Below, piece after piece: positions 47,950-56,881 of a stretch of 64,000 nt of DNA (its first letter is position 1; every line of letters begins with the position of its first letter). The position numbers and the translations under genes were made by a program. Source of the stretch: an uncultured Pelagibacteraceae bacterium (GTDB lineage Bacteria; Pseudomonadota; Alphaproteobacteria; Pelagibacterales; Pelagibacteraceae). The DNA is taken from NCBI GenBank assembly GCA_902634455.1, contig CACPKQ010000002.1, positions 57,581 through 121,580 on the forward strand. Reading direction: 5' to 3'. The notes under the pieces are model-generated. The model ran no database searches. It saw only the letters and a list, made by a program, of their open reading frames with translations, and was not told where the DNA came from.

Positions 47950-49497
47950 TTAATACTTATATATCTTTTCTCTTGCAGACATAATCAATTCATCTGCCTC
48001 TTTTTGTGAGAGAGCAAAATCTTCTAAATATCCTTTAACTTTAATTCTTTCACCTCTAACTATATCATATGTGCCCGTTAGTTCGTCAGATGCAAGATCT
48101 GCAAAATCATTTAATGTCAATATTTTTTGTTCTCCAAGAGTTACTAACATTCCAGGAGTTAAACCGTTATGTGTTATTAATTGATTTTCTAAACCTAAAT
48201 TTTCAATCCTTTTTTTTATTTCTTCCTGATCTTTTTGATAAAATTCTTTTGCTCTTTCAATAAGTTCTTTGGCGGTCTCTTCTTCAATACCTTCAATTTT
48301 TGTAAGAGAGTCTATTTCACTATCTTTAATATCATCTATTGAAGAAAAACCTTCAGCAACTAGTAATTGTCCCAAAGTTTCATCTAATTCTAAGTTTTTC
48401 ACGAAATTGTCAGTTTTTTCTTTAAATTCAATTTGTCTTTTTTCGGAGTCTTCTTGATCGGTCATTATATTAATTTCATAATTTAAAAGTTTTGTAGCTA
48501 ATCTAACGTTTTGTCCTCTTCTTCCTATTGCTTTACTAAGATTTTCTTCAGTTAAAATAACATCCAATTTTTTTGATTCATTATCTACATTAACTCTTTG
48601 AACTTCTGCTGGAGATAGTGCATTTGAAACAACAACTGCAGTATCTTCTGACCAATTAACTATATCAATTTTTTCTCCTTGTAGTTCGTTAACAACTGCT
48701 TGTACTCTACTCCCTCTCATTCCAACACATGCTCCTACTGGATCTAAAGAAGTATCAATTGCTTTAACACAAATTTTAGCTCTACTTCCAGGATCTCTTG
48801 CTGAAGATTTAATTTCTATTAAACCATCATAAATTTCAGGCACTTCTTGTATAAATAATTGTTCCATAAATTTTGGATGTGCTCTTGAGAGAAAAATTTG
48901 TTGACCTCTTGATTCTCTTCTTACATCAAGACAGTAAGCCTTTACTCTATCCCCAGCTTTAATATTTTCTCTAGGTATCATTTCATTCTTTTGAATTATT
49001 GCTTCTGTTCTTCCAAGATCAACAATAACATTGCCAAATTCTAACCTTTTTACTATCCCGCTTAAAATACTATCTTTCTTATCTTTAAAATCATTATATT
49101 GTCTTTCTCTCTCTGCTTCTCTAACATTAAAACTAATTACTTGCTTAGCAGTTTGTGCTGCGATTCTACCAAAATCAAAAGATGGTAAGGGTTCTAGAAT
49201 TTCATCTCCAAGCTTCTTATTTTTTTCACCGATTTTTGTTGCTTGATCTAAACTAATTTCTAAATTTAAATTTTCTGGTCTTTCAACGATAATTAGTTTT
49301 CTAAAAATTCCTATCTCACCATTATCTCTGTTTATTAAAACTTTAATTTCATTTTCAGAACCAAATTTAGATTTAGCAGCTTTTGCGATTCCATTTTCCA
49401 TTGATTCAATTATTAGTTCTTTATCTATAGATTTCTCCAAAGCTACTGCTTCAGCAATCCTTAATAATTCTAATTTATCAGCTCTTCTGTTCAACAT
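47950..49497 (-). CDS. nusA: transcription termination/antitermination factor NusA
   Basis: NusA binds RNA polymerase and modulates pausing, termination and antitermination. The ATG at 49497 is chosen because GGAG lies 9 bases before it; a TTG 15 bases earlier extends the frame but overlaps that ribosome site. The 515 residues contain the N-terminal RNAP-binding domain (MLNRRADKLELLRIAEAVA), S1 (SGIVKRLEFGNVIVDLGRTEAI), two KH domains (GACVGMRGSRVQAVVNELQGE; IGRRGQNVRLATKLL) and C-terminal helix-hairpin-helix repeats. A terminator lies within its leader. rimP, the usual upstream neighbour, is absent. Confidence 0.97.
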   Translation of the reverse strand: MLNRRADKLELLRIAEAVALEKSIDKELIIESMENGIAKAAKSKFGSENEIKVLINRDNGEIGIFRKLIIVERPENLNLEISLDQATKIGEKNKKLGDEILEPLPSFDFGRIAAQTAKQVISFNVREAERERQYNDFKDKKDSILSGIVKRLEFGNVIVDLGRTEAIIQKNEMIPRENIKAGDRVKAYCLDVRRESRGQQIFLSRAHPKFMEQLFIQEVPEIYDGLIEIKSSARDPGSRAKICVKAIDTSLDPVGACVGMRGSRVQAVVNELQGEKIDIVNWSEDTAVVVSNALSPAEVQRVNVDNESKKLDVILTEENLSKAIGRRGQNVRLATKLLNYEINIMTDQEDSEKRQIEFKEKTDNFVKNLELDETLGQLLVAEGFSSIDDIKDSEIDSLTKIEGIEEETAKELIERAKEFYQKDQEEIKKRIENLGLENQLITHNGLTPGMLVTLGEQKILTLNDFADLASDELTGTYDIVRGERIKVKGYLEDFALSQKEADELIMSAREKIYKY

Positions 49498-49510
49498 TTT
49501 TGCTTTCTCC

Positions 49511-49537
49511 AAAAAAAAATGGGCCTAAGCCCATTTT
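49511..49537 (-). terminator. intrinsic terminator in the nusA leader / after metK
   Basis: The stem is AAAATGGGC/GCCCATTTT (9 bp) with loop CTAA (on the minus strand TTAG). On the minus strand it is followed by nine T (49519-49511), a textbook intrinsic terminator. It ends 13 bases before the nusA start and just before its Shine-Dalgarno. It can end the metK transcript; if the promoter at 49560-49587 is real, it lies in the nusA leader and acts as an attenuator. Confidence 0.85.
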
Positions 49538-49559
49538 GAAATTTCAACAATGTAAGGAG

Positions 49560-49587
49560 AATATAGGTATTTTATTTATATTTTCAA
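49560..49587 (-). promoter_or_regulatory. predicted nusA promoter
   Basis: Minus strand TTGAAA (49587-49582), 16-base spacer, TATATT (49565-49560). Transcription would begin near 49553, giving a leader of about 55 bases that contains the terminator. The position between metK and nusA fits. Confidence 0.4.
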
Positions 49588-49602
49588 CTTTTATTATCTA
49601 AA

Positions 49603-50766
49603 TTACTTACTAAAAATATAAGCTTTATCAGTATTTTCCCAAGAAAATCCACCATTCGAATCTGGATCTCTTCCAAAATGTCCATATGCAGCTGTTTTTT
49701 CGTATATTGGCTTATTTAAACCTAACATTTCTCTAATTCCTCGCGGACTTAGGTCAAAATTTTCATTAATCAATTTTTCTACATGTTTATTTTTTTCTTC
49801 ATTATTATCAAAAAGATCAACATATATTGATAAAGGTTTTGATACTCCAATTGCATAAGCAAGTTGAATCAAGCACTTATCTGTAATTTTTGAAGCAACA
49901 ATATTTTTTGCCAAATACCTTGATGCATATGCTGCAGATCTATCAACTTTTGTTGGATCTTTTCCAGAAAAAGCTCCACCGCCATGAGGTGCAGCACCTC
50001 CATAAGTATCTACTATAATTTTTCTACCAGTTAAACCACTATCACCGTCTGGACCTCCAATTACAAAATTTCCAGTAGGGTTAACATAAATTTCATTTTC
50101 ATCTAATCCATTAATAAGATTTTTTGGTATAGATTTTTCTATATAAGGTTTAACTAATTCTCTAACTTGAGATTGATTTACATCTGCCGAATGCTGAGTT
50201 GATATTACAACTGACTTAACTGATGCGGGTTTTCCATCTTTATATTCTATCGTAATTTGACTTTTTGAATCTGGCTCTATATCCTTAAGTTTTCCAGATT
50301 TTCTATCCTCTGCCATTAATCTTAAAATTTTATGTGAGTAATGAATAGGAGCTGGCATTAAAACTTCCGTTTCATTACATGCATAGCCAAACATTATTCC
50401 TTGGTCACCAGCACCTTCATCTTTATTTCCTGATGAATCCACACCCATTGCTATATCACTAGATTGTGAATGAAGGTGACTTTCTATTTTTGTGGCATCT
50501 TTCCAAGTAAAGCCTTTTTGATCATAGCCAATGTCCTTAATACATTCCCTAACTTTTTGTATTAAATCATCTTTTTTAATTTCCGGACCTCTTACTTCTC
50601 CAGCTAAAACAACTTTATTTGTTGTAGTCAAAGTTTCACATGCCACCCTAGCTTGTGGTTCCAAACTCAAATATGTATCAACTACCATATCGGAAATTCT
50701 ATCACACACCTTATCTGGGTGTCCTTCTGAAACTGATTCACTTGTAAACAAAAAATTTTTCTTCAT
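49603..50766 (-). CDS. metK: S-adenosylmethionine synthetase
   Basis: MetK makes SAM from methionine and ATP. The 387 residues contain [20 protein letters not shown] at the start, [12 protein letters not shown], and [19 protein letters not shown], all key motifs. A GGGAG Shine-Dalgarno precedes the start. It overlaps the lnt end by 4 bases. No SAM-type riboswitch is present, as there is no leader; transcription comes from the lnt side. Its likely terminator is at 49511-49537. Confidence 0.98.
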   Translation of the reverse strand: MKKNFLFTSESVSEGHPDKVCDRISDMVVDTYLSLEPQARVACETLTTTNKVVLAGEVRGPEIKKDDLIQKVRECIKDIGYDQKGFTWKDATKIESHLHSQSSDIAMGVDSSGNKDEGAGDQGIMFGYACNETEVLMPAPIHYSHKILRLMAEDRKSGKLKDIEPDSKSQITIEYKDGKPASVKSVVISTQHSADVNQSQVRELVKPYIEKSIPKNLINGLDENEIYVNPTGNFVIGGPDGDSGLTGRKIIVDTYGGAAPHGGGAFSGKDPTKVDRSAAYASRYLAKNIVASKITDKCLIQLAYAIGVSKPLSIYVDLFDNNEEKNKHVEKLINENFDLSPRGIREMLGLNKPIYEKTAAYGHFGRDPDSNGGFSWENTDKAYIFSK

Positions 50767-52284
50767 CTATTCTCCCTTTTTTTTAAAAAAAAAATCAAAA
50801 TAATATAAAAAAGTAAAAAATAAAAGAAGATCTTGTTACCGTAAGAGCTAAAAAAAGTTTTTTTTGTTTGTTGTAAACTTTTTATCTCAATAACTCCCTT
50901 TTTAGTTGATTCAATTTGATTTATTACTTGACCTTTCGAATTTATAAATGCCGATATACCATTATTAGCTGATCGAATTAAATTTTTTCCTTCTTCGATT
51001 GATCTAAATATTGAATGAGAAAAATGTTGATAAGGTCCAATAGAATCTCCAAACCATCCATCCTCGGAAATATTAACTATTAAATCAAAGTTTTGAAATT
51101 TTTTGTTAATTTTTCCTGAATAAATTATTTCATAACAAATTAATGGAATAAAATTAATATTATTTATACTTATCAAATTTCTTTTATTATCTGGGGAAAA
51201 AGATTGATATCCCCGAGTAATTTTTTTTAGACCGAATTTTGTTAAAAAATTTTCTAAGGGTAAAAATTCACCAAATGGAACTAATTTATTTTTATTATAT
51301 TTGTCCAATATATTTAGATTATTATCAATAACTGCCATTGAATTATATATATTTGAACCTTCTTTACTATTTATTCCCAAAACAATCTTGTGTTTATTCG
51401 AAAAGTATTCAGAAAATATATAGCTATAATTTTTTAAATCTTCTAAGTAAATATTAGATAACGCACCTTCTGGAAAAATAAAAACAGTATTCTCTAAATT
51501 ATTTGGTTCACTTAATCTAATCAAATCTATAATAATTTCTTCGGGATTTTCATTTTGAAAAAATCTATTAATTTCAATTTTTGGAGAAACAACTTTAATT
51601 GTAAATTTTAAGCTTTTATCAACTATTTTTTCATTATTTTTAATACTTTGTGAACCGTAAAAAAAATTTATTGTTAAAATTGATATAACAAAAAATAAAG
51701 AAAAAAATTTTATTTTTAATTTTAATTTAAAAAAAAAGACTAATGGCAATAAAAAAATTGTTATAGATAGTAAGTTAAAACTATAAGTTCCTATTAATGA
51801 TAAAATCTGTATTGAATTTATATATTCTATCCAACTATATGCAATTAAGTTCCAGGGAAAGCCTCCTAAAATATAACCTCTAATAAATTCAATTATTGAA
51901 AAAATAGTTGCAAATATAAATATTGTAGAAAAATTTTTTTCTAAATTAAATAAAGAACATACTAAAGTTGCTAATCCATAAAAAGCACCTAAAAATAAAG
52001 GTATAACAACTAAAGCCAAAGGAATTAATGGTTTATACATTTCATAAAATGTAAGCGAATTTGTTATCCAATAAAGATTAGAAATAAAATAACCAAATCC
52101 AAAACTCCAACCTATTAAGAATGAGATCCATTTTGATATTTTATAATTTAAAATTAAAAAAAATAATAAAGATGGAAATACAATAAAATTAATTACTAAA
52201 AGATTATATGGAGGAAGACTAAATGATGAAATAAAACCTAAAAAAAAAGGTATATTATAAACAAGAAGTTTTTTTTTTTAACAT
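50763..52284 (-). CDS. lnt: apolipoprotein N-acyltransferase, with a one-base frameshift near the start
   Basis: Lnt N-acylates lipoproteins in the inner membrane. The uninterrupted frame from ATG 52040 (425 residues) lacks the first helices. The missing part is encoded directly upstream in the same frame ([18 protein letters not shown] ... [17 protein letters not shown]) but is cut off by an A11 run (52269-52279). With ten A the protein starts at ATG 52284, 5 bases after the ybeY stop, and has 506 residues, the normal length. The catalytic triad is visible: Glu in FPEGALSN, Lys in [12 protein letters not shown], Cys in [12 protein letters not shown]. Error, slippage or mutation cannot be separated. 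Confidence 0.88.
52269..52279 (-). other. A11 slip site in lnt
   Basis: Eleven A follow the sixth base of the predicted lnt frame on the coding strand. As read, the start frame ends 10 codons in. One A fewer restores the full protein. Confidence 0.75.
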
Positions 52285-52289
52285 TGATT

Positions 52290-52736
52290 TTAATTTTTTT
52301 GGTAAAAATACTTTAATATTAAATTTTCTTTTTTATTCATTTCTTTAAATTTTTTTTCTATTGCATGACTATAGCCGAGCAAATGTAAATATCCATGTAT
52401 CCATATTTTATCAAATTCTATAAAGAAATTTGATTTTTTTGATCTTTTGCTAATAATTTCAAAACTTATTGCTATATCACCCAAATAAGATTTTTTTGTA
52501 AATTTATTATTAAATGGAAATGAAAGAACATCTGTAGTTTTATTTTTTTTTCTAAATTTATTATTTAAAATTTTCATCTTTTTATTGTTTGTAAGTAGTA
52601 AAGTAAAATTTTGCGACTTATTTTTAAAAGGATAAATTTTAGATAATAAAATAAGTTTTTTTTTTATGTATTTTTTTGGATTTTTGATTTTTTTTTTCCA
52701 GATCGGAGAATCCAAAACTACATCAGCTTTAATCAT
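52290..52736 (-). CDS. ybeY: endoribonuclease YbeY
   Basis: YbeY is a zinc ribonuclease for 16S rRNA 3' processing and ribosome quality control. The metal site is HGYLHLLGYSH (HxxxHxxGYxH) near residue 118. TTDVLSFPFN (about 68) is the other family motif. At 148 residues it is normal in length. It overlaps phoH by 8 bases; lnt follows. Confidence 0.94.
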   Translation of the reverse strand: MIKADVVLDSPIWKKKIKNPKKYIKKKLILLSKIYPFKNKSQNFTLLLTNNKKMKILNNKFRKKNKTTDVLSFPFNNKFTKKSYLGDIAISFEIISKRSKKSNFFIEFDKIWIHGYLHLLGYSHAIEKKFKEMNKKENLILKYFYQKN

Positions 52737-53736
52737 TATTTTGATCTGAATAAGCCTTAACTATCTTTGAAACTAAAGGATGTCTGACTACATCATTATG
52801 ATCAAAATCAACAACTGAAATTTCTTTTAAATGGCTTAAAAGCTTTTTTGAATGATTAAGTCCAGATAAAGATTTATTTGGTAAATCAATTTGTGAAGGA
52901 TCTCCATTAACAACAATTTTTGAATTTTCTCCTATCCTAGTCAAAAACATCTTTATTTGTGTATCGGTTGCATTTTGTGCTTCATCTAAAATTGCGAAAG
53001 AATTTTTTAAAGTTCTACCTCTCATAAATGCTAATGGAGCAATCTCAATATCCCCAATTTCAATTTTTTTTTGTATTTTTTCAAAATCTAATAAGTCATA
53101 TAAAGAATCATAAAGCGGCCTTAAATAAGGATCAACTTTTTCTTTCATATCTCCTGGTAGAAAACCTAACCTTTCACCAGCTTCAACTGCTGGCCTAGAT
53201 AAAATTATTCTTTCTATTTTTTTCTCTAAAAGTAGTGATAGTGCTACAGCAACAGCTAAAAATGTTTTTCCGGTACCAGCCGGTCCTGCTGAAATAACAA
53301 TTTCACTATCTCTTAAAGCTTTTACATAACTTTTTTGCTTTTCTGATCTAGGGATTACAGACTTTTTCGGTGTTTTAATAATATACTCTATATTTTTTTG
53401 AGCATTATTAGATTTTTCATTAATCATAAATTTATTTACAGATGAAATTATATCTTTTTTTTCTATTGTTCCATTAATAATAAATTGATCTTTCAAAAAA
53501 ATTATAGCATTTTTTACTAATTCGTTTTTTTTTGGCTCACTTTTAATTAATATTGAATTACCTCTAGAATAAATATTTACATCAATAACTTTTTCGAGTT
53601 CCTTTAAGTTACAATTAAACTCTCCTACCACTCCTAATAAAAGATCATTATTTTGAAATATAATGCTAAGAGTATTGTTATCAGAATATACAAATTTTAA
53701 TTCTGAACTTATTTTTTTTGAAACAATATTTCTCAA
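52729..53736 (-). CDS. phoH: PhoH-like ATPase
   Basis: This 335-residue P-loop protein pairs with YbeY in most bacteria and is thought to work on RNA. The Walker A motif is GPAGTGKTFLAVA (about 154), followed by RPAVEAGERLGFLPGD, FAILDEAQNATDTQ (Walker B) and VVNGDPSQIDLP. The N-terminal KH-like part is present. It is 1 base after miaB. Confidence 0.95.
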   Translation of the reverse strand: MRNIVSKKISSELKFVYSDNNTLSIIFQNNDLLLGVVGEFNCNLKELEKVIDVNIYSRGNSILIKSEPKKNELVKNAIIFLKDQFIINGTIEKKDIISSVNKFMINEKSNNAQKNIEYIIKTPKKSVIPRSEKQKSYVKALRDSEIVISAGPAGTGKTFLAVAVALSLLLEKKIERIILSRPAVEAGERLGFLPGDMKEKVDPYLRPLYDSLYDLLDFEKIQKKIEIGDIEIAPLAFMRGRTLKNSFAILDEAQNATDTQIKMFLTRIGENSKIVVNGDPSQIDLPNKSLSGLNHSKKLLSHLKEISVVDFDHNDVVRHPLVSKIVKAYSDQNND

Positions 53737-53737
53737 T

Positions 53738-55075
53738 TTATGCAGCTCTCATGTTGCTACTAATATCTTTTTTACCAAACAAACTATTCTGGTTACTTTT
53801 TAATATTTTAACCTTTAAAACTTTTCCTATATCATCCATTTCACCTTCAAAAATTACAGAATTCATATATTCATTTCTACCAAAAAGTTGATTTTTACCT
53901 TTAATTTTATTTTCTACTAAAACATCTAATGATTTATTTTCATAAAATTTATTTTTTTTGATTTGGTGATTAAACAAACATTCCTGTAATTTAATTAATC
54001 TTTTTTTTGAAATGTTATTATCAATTAATTTTTGATTTGATGCCTTTGTACCTGGTCTTGGACTAAATATAAAAGAGTAAGAGTTTATAAATTTAATTTT
54101 TTTAACTAAGTTTAAAGTTTCAATAAAATCCTGGTCAGTTTCTCCAGGATAGGAAACAATAAAATCACTAGAAAATTCAATATTAGGATTTATTTTTTTC
54201 AATTTTTCATAAACTTGTAGATATTCTTCAACTGTATGTTTTCTATTCATTAGGCGTAAAATTTTATTAGAACCACTTTGAATAGGAAGATGAATTAGTG
54301 GCATTAATTTTTTGTTATTTTTATAACAATCAATTAAATCTTGGGTCATATCTGTAGGATGCGAGGTTGTATATCTTATTCTTTTAATTTCAGAATAACT
54401 CTCTAGTTGATTTATTAAATTTGATAACCTGTATTCTTTTAAGTTTTCAATATACGAATATGCATTTACATTTTGGCCTAGAAGTACAATTTCTTTAGCA
54501 CCATTTTTAATTAATAACTCTGCTTCTGTTAATATTTTATGAAATGATCTTGAACTTTCAGGACCTCTTGTATAAGGAACTACGCAAAAATTACAAAATT
54601 TATCACACCCCTCTTGAATAGTTAAAAATGCTGAAATTTTTGTATTTTTATTTTCAATTTGATCAAAATATTCAAACTTTGTTATTGTATCAAATTCAGT
54701 CTCTTCATTCTTTTTTTTAAAATCATAACTTGAAAGTAATTCATTTATTTTATGATAGGATTGAGGTCCAACTACTATATCTATAAAGGGTTCTCTCTTT
54801 AACATCTCTTGATTTTCTGCTTGAGCAACACAACCCGCTACAACCATAATGGGCTTTGTTTTTTTTTTATATATTTTTTTTATTCTTCCAATTTCATGAT
54901 AAACTTTTTCTTTAGCTTTATCTCTTATGTGACATGTATTTAATATATAGCAATCTGCATTTTCTTGATCATCAGTTTTTTTAAATCCAATTTTTTTAAC
55001 TGAATCAATGATACGATTAGAATCGTATTCATTCATTTGACAACCAAAAGTTTTTATAAATATTTTTTTTTCCAT
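53738..55075 (-). CDS. miaB: tRNA-2-methylthio-N6-dimethylallyladenosine synthase
   Basis: MiaB adds a methylthio group to i6A37 in tRNA. The 445-residue protein contains the N-terminal UPF0004 domain (FGCQMNEYDSNRI; cysteines at about 11, 48 and 82). The radical-SAM CxxxCxxC is in CDKFCNFCVVPYTRG. The TRAM domain is at the end (LVENKIKGKNQLFGRNEY). It overlaps the end of fur by 22 bases, an unusually long overlap. Confidence 0.97.
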   Translation of the reverse strand: MEKKIFIKTFGCQMNEYDSNRIIDSVKKIGFKKTDDQENADCYILNTCHIRDKAKEKVYHEIGRIKKIYKKKTKPIMVVAGCVAQAENQEMLKREPFIDIVVGPQSYHKINELLSSYDFKKKNEETEFDTITKFEYFDQIENKNTKISAFLTIQEGCDKFCNFCVVPYTRGPESSRSFHKILTEAELLIKNGAKEIVLLGQNVNAYSYIENLKEYRLSNLINQLESYSEIKRIRYTTSHPTDMTQDLIDCYKNNKKLMPLIHLPIQSGSNKILRLMNRKHTVEEYLQVYEKLKKINPNIEFSSDFIVSYPGETDQDFIETLNLVKKIKFINSYSFIFSPRPGTKASNQKLIDNNISKKRLIKLQECLFNHQIKKNKFYENKSLDVLVENKIKGKNQLFGRNEYMNSVIFEGEMDDIGKVLKVKILKSNQNSLFGKKDISSNMRAA

Positions 55076-55488
55076 TTATTTGGATTTTTTTTTACACCAT
55101 ACAACTCTAACTTATGATCAACTAACTCATATCCATATTTTTCAGCAACTTTTTTTTGTAAAATTTCGATTTCTTCATTAACAAATTCTATAATTTCGCC
55201 AGTTTTAACATCAATTAAATGATCGTGATGACTTTCGCTTAATTCTTCATATCTGGCTTTACCACCTTTAAATTCATGTTTGGCTAAAATTCCAGACTCC
55301 TCAAAAAGCTTAACTGTCCTATAGACTGTTGCGATACTTATTTTTGAATCAACTTTAGAGACCCTTTTATATAATTCATCCACATTTGGATGATCCTGTG
55401 ACTCGGACATCACTTTCGCTATTATTTTTCTTTGATCGGTTAGCTTTACACCTTTTGCTAAACATTTTTGTTCTATACTTTCTGACAT
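55054..55488 (-). CDS. fur: Fur-family metal regulator (Fur/Mur)
   Basis: This 144-residue protein has the Fur winged helix (CLAKGVKLTDQRKIIAKVM; SIATVYRTVKLFEESGIL) and the metal-binding HHDHLIDVKTGEIIEFVNEEIE. In alphaproteobacteria the gene at this position (before miaB) is often Mur, the manganese-sensing form; which one applies cannot be told here. Nine bases separate it from tsaB. Confidence 0.92.
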   Translation of the reverse strand: MSESIEQKCLAKGVKLTDQRKIIAKVMSESQDHPNVDELYKRVSKVDSKISIATVYRTVKLFEESGILAKHEFKGGKARYEELSESHHDHLIDVKTGEIIEFVNEEIEILQKKVAEKYGYELVDHKLELYGVKKNPNKWKKKYL

Positions 55489-55497
55489 TTTTTTATT

Positions 55498-55875
55498 TTA
55501 ACTCGAATATTGAGGTTTAATCAAATTTTTTATTAAAATTCCTTTATTAAATAAATCAATTATTTTATCATAATTATGATTTTTTACATATTCTGAGTCA
55601 AAACCATACAAATTTAATTTATTTGTAACACTTAATGCCTTAGCTACAGATACTGATATTCTTATGCCCGAATATTTACCTGGTCCTTGGTTAACAAATA
55701 TATTATTTATTTCTTTAATACTTGTGTTATTTTTCTCTAAAAAATTGAAAAGTATTAATACAAACTTATCAAAATTTTCTCTACTGTTCAGATATTCACT
55801 AGTATATGATTCTTTATTAACTATGATTTTAAAAAAAATTTTATCTTTTGCTGCATCTATAATTAAATTTTTCAT
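55498..55875 (-). CDS. tsaB: short TsaB-like tRNA t6A biosynthesis protein
   Basis: TsaB partners TsaD in threonylcarbamoyl-A37 synthesis in tRNA. The start is ATG 55875 (MKNLIIDAAKDKIFFKII); the frame runs further upstream but would add residues unlike the family. The 125-residue protein keeps the ASKHA start and the family motif NQGPGKYSGIRISVSVAKAL (about 69). It then ends soon after (LIKPQYSS), where TsaB normally continues to about 220 residues. Only 9 bases remain before fur, so no second half is hidden by a frameshift. The 5' end overlaps the divergent deacetylase start by 53 bases. Confidence 0.82.
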   Translation of the reverse strand: MKNLIIDAAKDKIFFKIIVNKESYTSEYLNSRENFDKFVLILFNFLEKNNTSIKEINNIFVNQGPGKYSGIRISVSVAKALSVTNKLNLYGFDSEYVKNHNYDKIIDLFNKGILIKNLIKPQYSS

Positions 55876-56881
55876 TATTATTTCTTTTACAACCAATTCT
55901 AATGCAATAACCAATAATAACAAATATTATTCTGAGGATTTGGGAACAATTTCCATTATGTATCATAGATTCAATGAAAATAAATATCCTTCAACAAATA
56001 TAGATATGGAAATTTTTAAAAAGCATTTAAATTTAATAAAAAAAAATAATTATAATTTTTATAATCCACAAGAATTCAATTTGTATTTTAACAAACCTAA
56101 ATTAAATAAAAAAATTTTAATTACTATTGACGATGCATTTAGCTCTTTTTATGAAAATGCCTGGCCATTATTAAAAAAAAACAAAGTTCCATTTATTTTA
56201 TTTGTTTCAACAGAACCTGTTGGAAAACATGGATATATGACATGGGATCAATTAAGAGAAATTGAAAAAGAAAATTTCGTTTTTTTAGGAAATCATTCAC
56301 ACTCTCACGAATATTTAGTTAATTATAACTTTAAAAAATTTAAAGAAGATATAGATAAATCAATAAAAATTTTCGAAGAAAAGATAGGATATAATCCAAT
56401 TTTTTTCTCTTATCCGTTTGGAGAATATAGCCTGGAACAGAAAAAATATATAAGTAAGAAATTTAAATATGCTTTTGGTCAGCACTCTGGTGTAATTGAC
56501 ACAAATAAAGATAAATATGAACTACCAAGATTTCCAATTAATGAAAAATATGGAGATCTGGAAAGATTTGAATTTTTAATTAAATTAATGCCATTGCAAT
56601 ATAAAAAAATAATACCTGAAGATAAATTACTAACACCTGAAAAAAATCCTCCAAAAGTTTCAATTGAATTTTTTAAAGATCAAAAAAATTTAAATAATAT
56701 TAATTGCTTTTCTAATGAAGGAAATGAATGGGGTAATCCTAAATTAGAATTAATAGATAATAAATTAAATATAATATTTAGAGATAAATTTCTATTTAGA
56801 AGAGGTCGTGTTAATTGTTCTTTAAATGACAACAATCAATGGAGATGGTTTGGAATTCAGTTTGTTTTAAAAAAAAATTAG
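55823..56881 (+). CDS. secreted polysaccharide deacetylase (NodB domain)
   Basis: Enzymes of this family remove acetyl groups from peptidoglycan or other sugar polymers. Start ATG 55823 gives 352 residues with a signal peptide (LKKILSFAASIIKFFIIIS ... NSNA). A longer frame to 55664 would only be antisense to tsaB. NodB motifs follow: LITIDDAFSSF, GNHSHSHEYL (metal His residues) and FFSYPFGEYS. The C-terminal 90 residues are not recognised. The start overlaps divergent tsaB by 53 bases, so the true start may lie further in. It is convergent with the Bax-like gene, 4 bases shared. Confidence 0.85.
   Translation: MILKKILSFAASIIKFFIIISFTTNSNAITNNNKYYSEDLGTISIMYHRFNENKYPSTNIDMEIFKKHLNLIKKNNYNFYNPQEFNLYFNKPKLNKKILITIDDAFSSFYENAWPLLKKNKVPFILFVSTEPVGKHGYMTWDQLREIEKENFVFLGNHSHSHEYLVNYNFKKFKEDIDKSIKIFEEKIGYNPIFFSYPFGEYSLEQKKYISKKFKYAFGQHSGVIDTNKDKYELPRFPINEKYGDLERFEFLIKLMPLQYKKIIPEDKLLTPEKNPPKVSIEFFKDQKNLNNINCFSNEGNEWGNPKLELIDNKLNIIFRDKFLFRRGRVNCSLNDNNQWRWFGIQFVLKKN

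Noticed and set aside
49498..49512. TTG start for NusA five codons upstream
   Set aside because: The TTG overlaps the GGAG ribosome site of the downstream ATG, and family alignment starts at MLNRRADKLELL.
50763..50800. SAM riboswitch before metK
   Set aside because: metK overlaps lnt by 4 bases, leaving no leader for a riboswitch.
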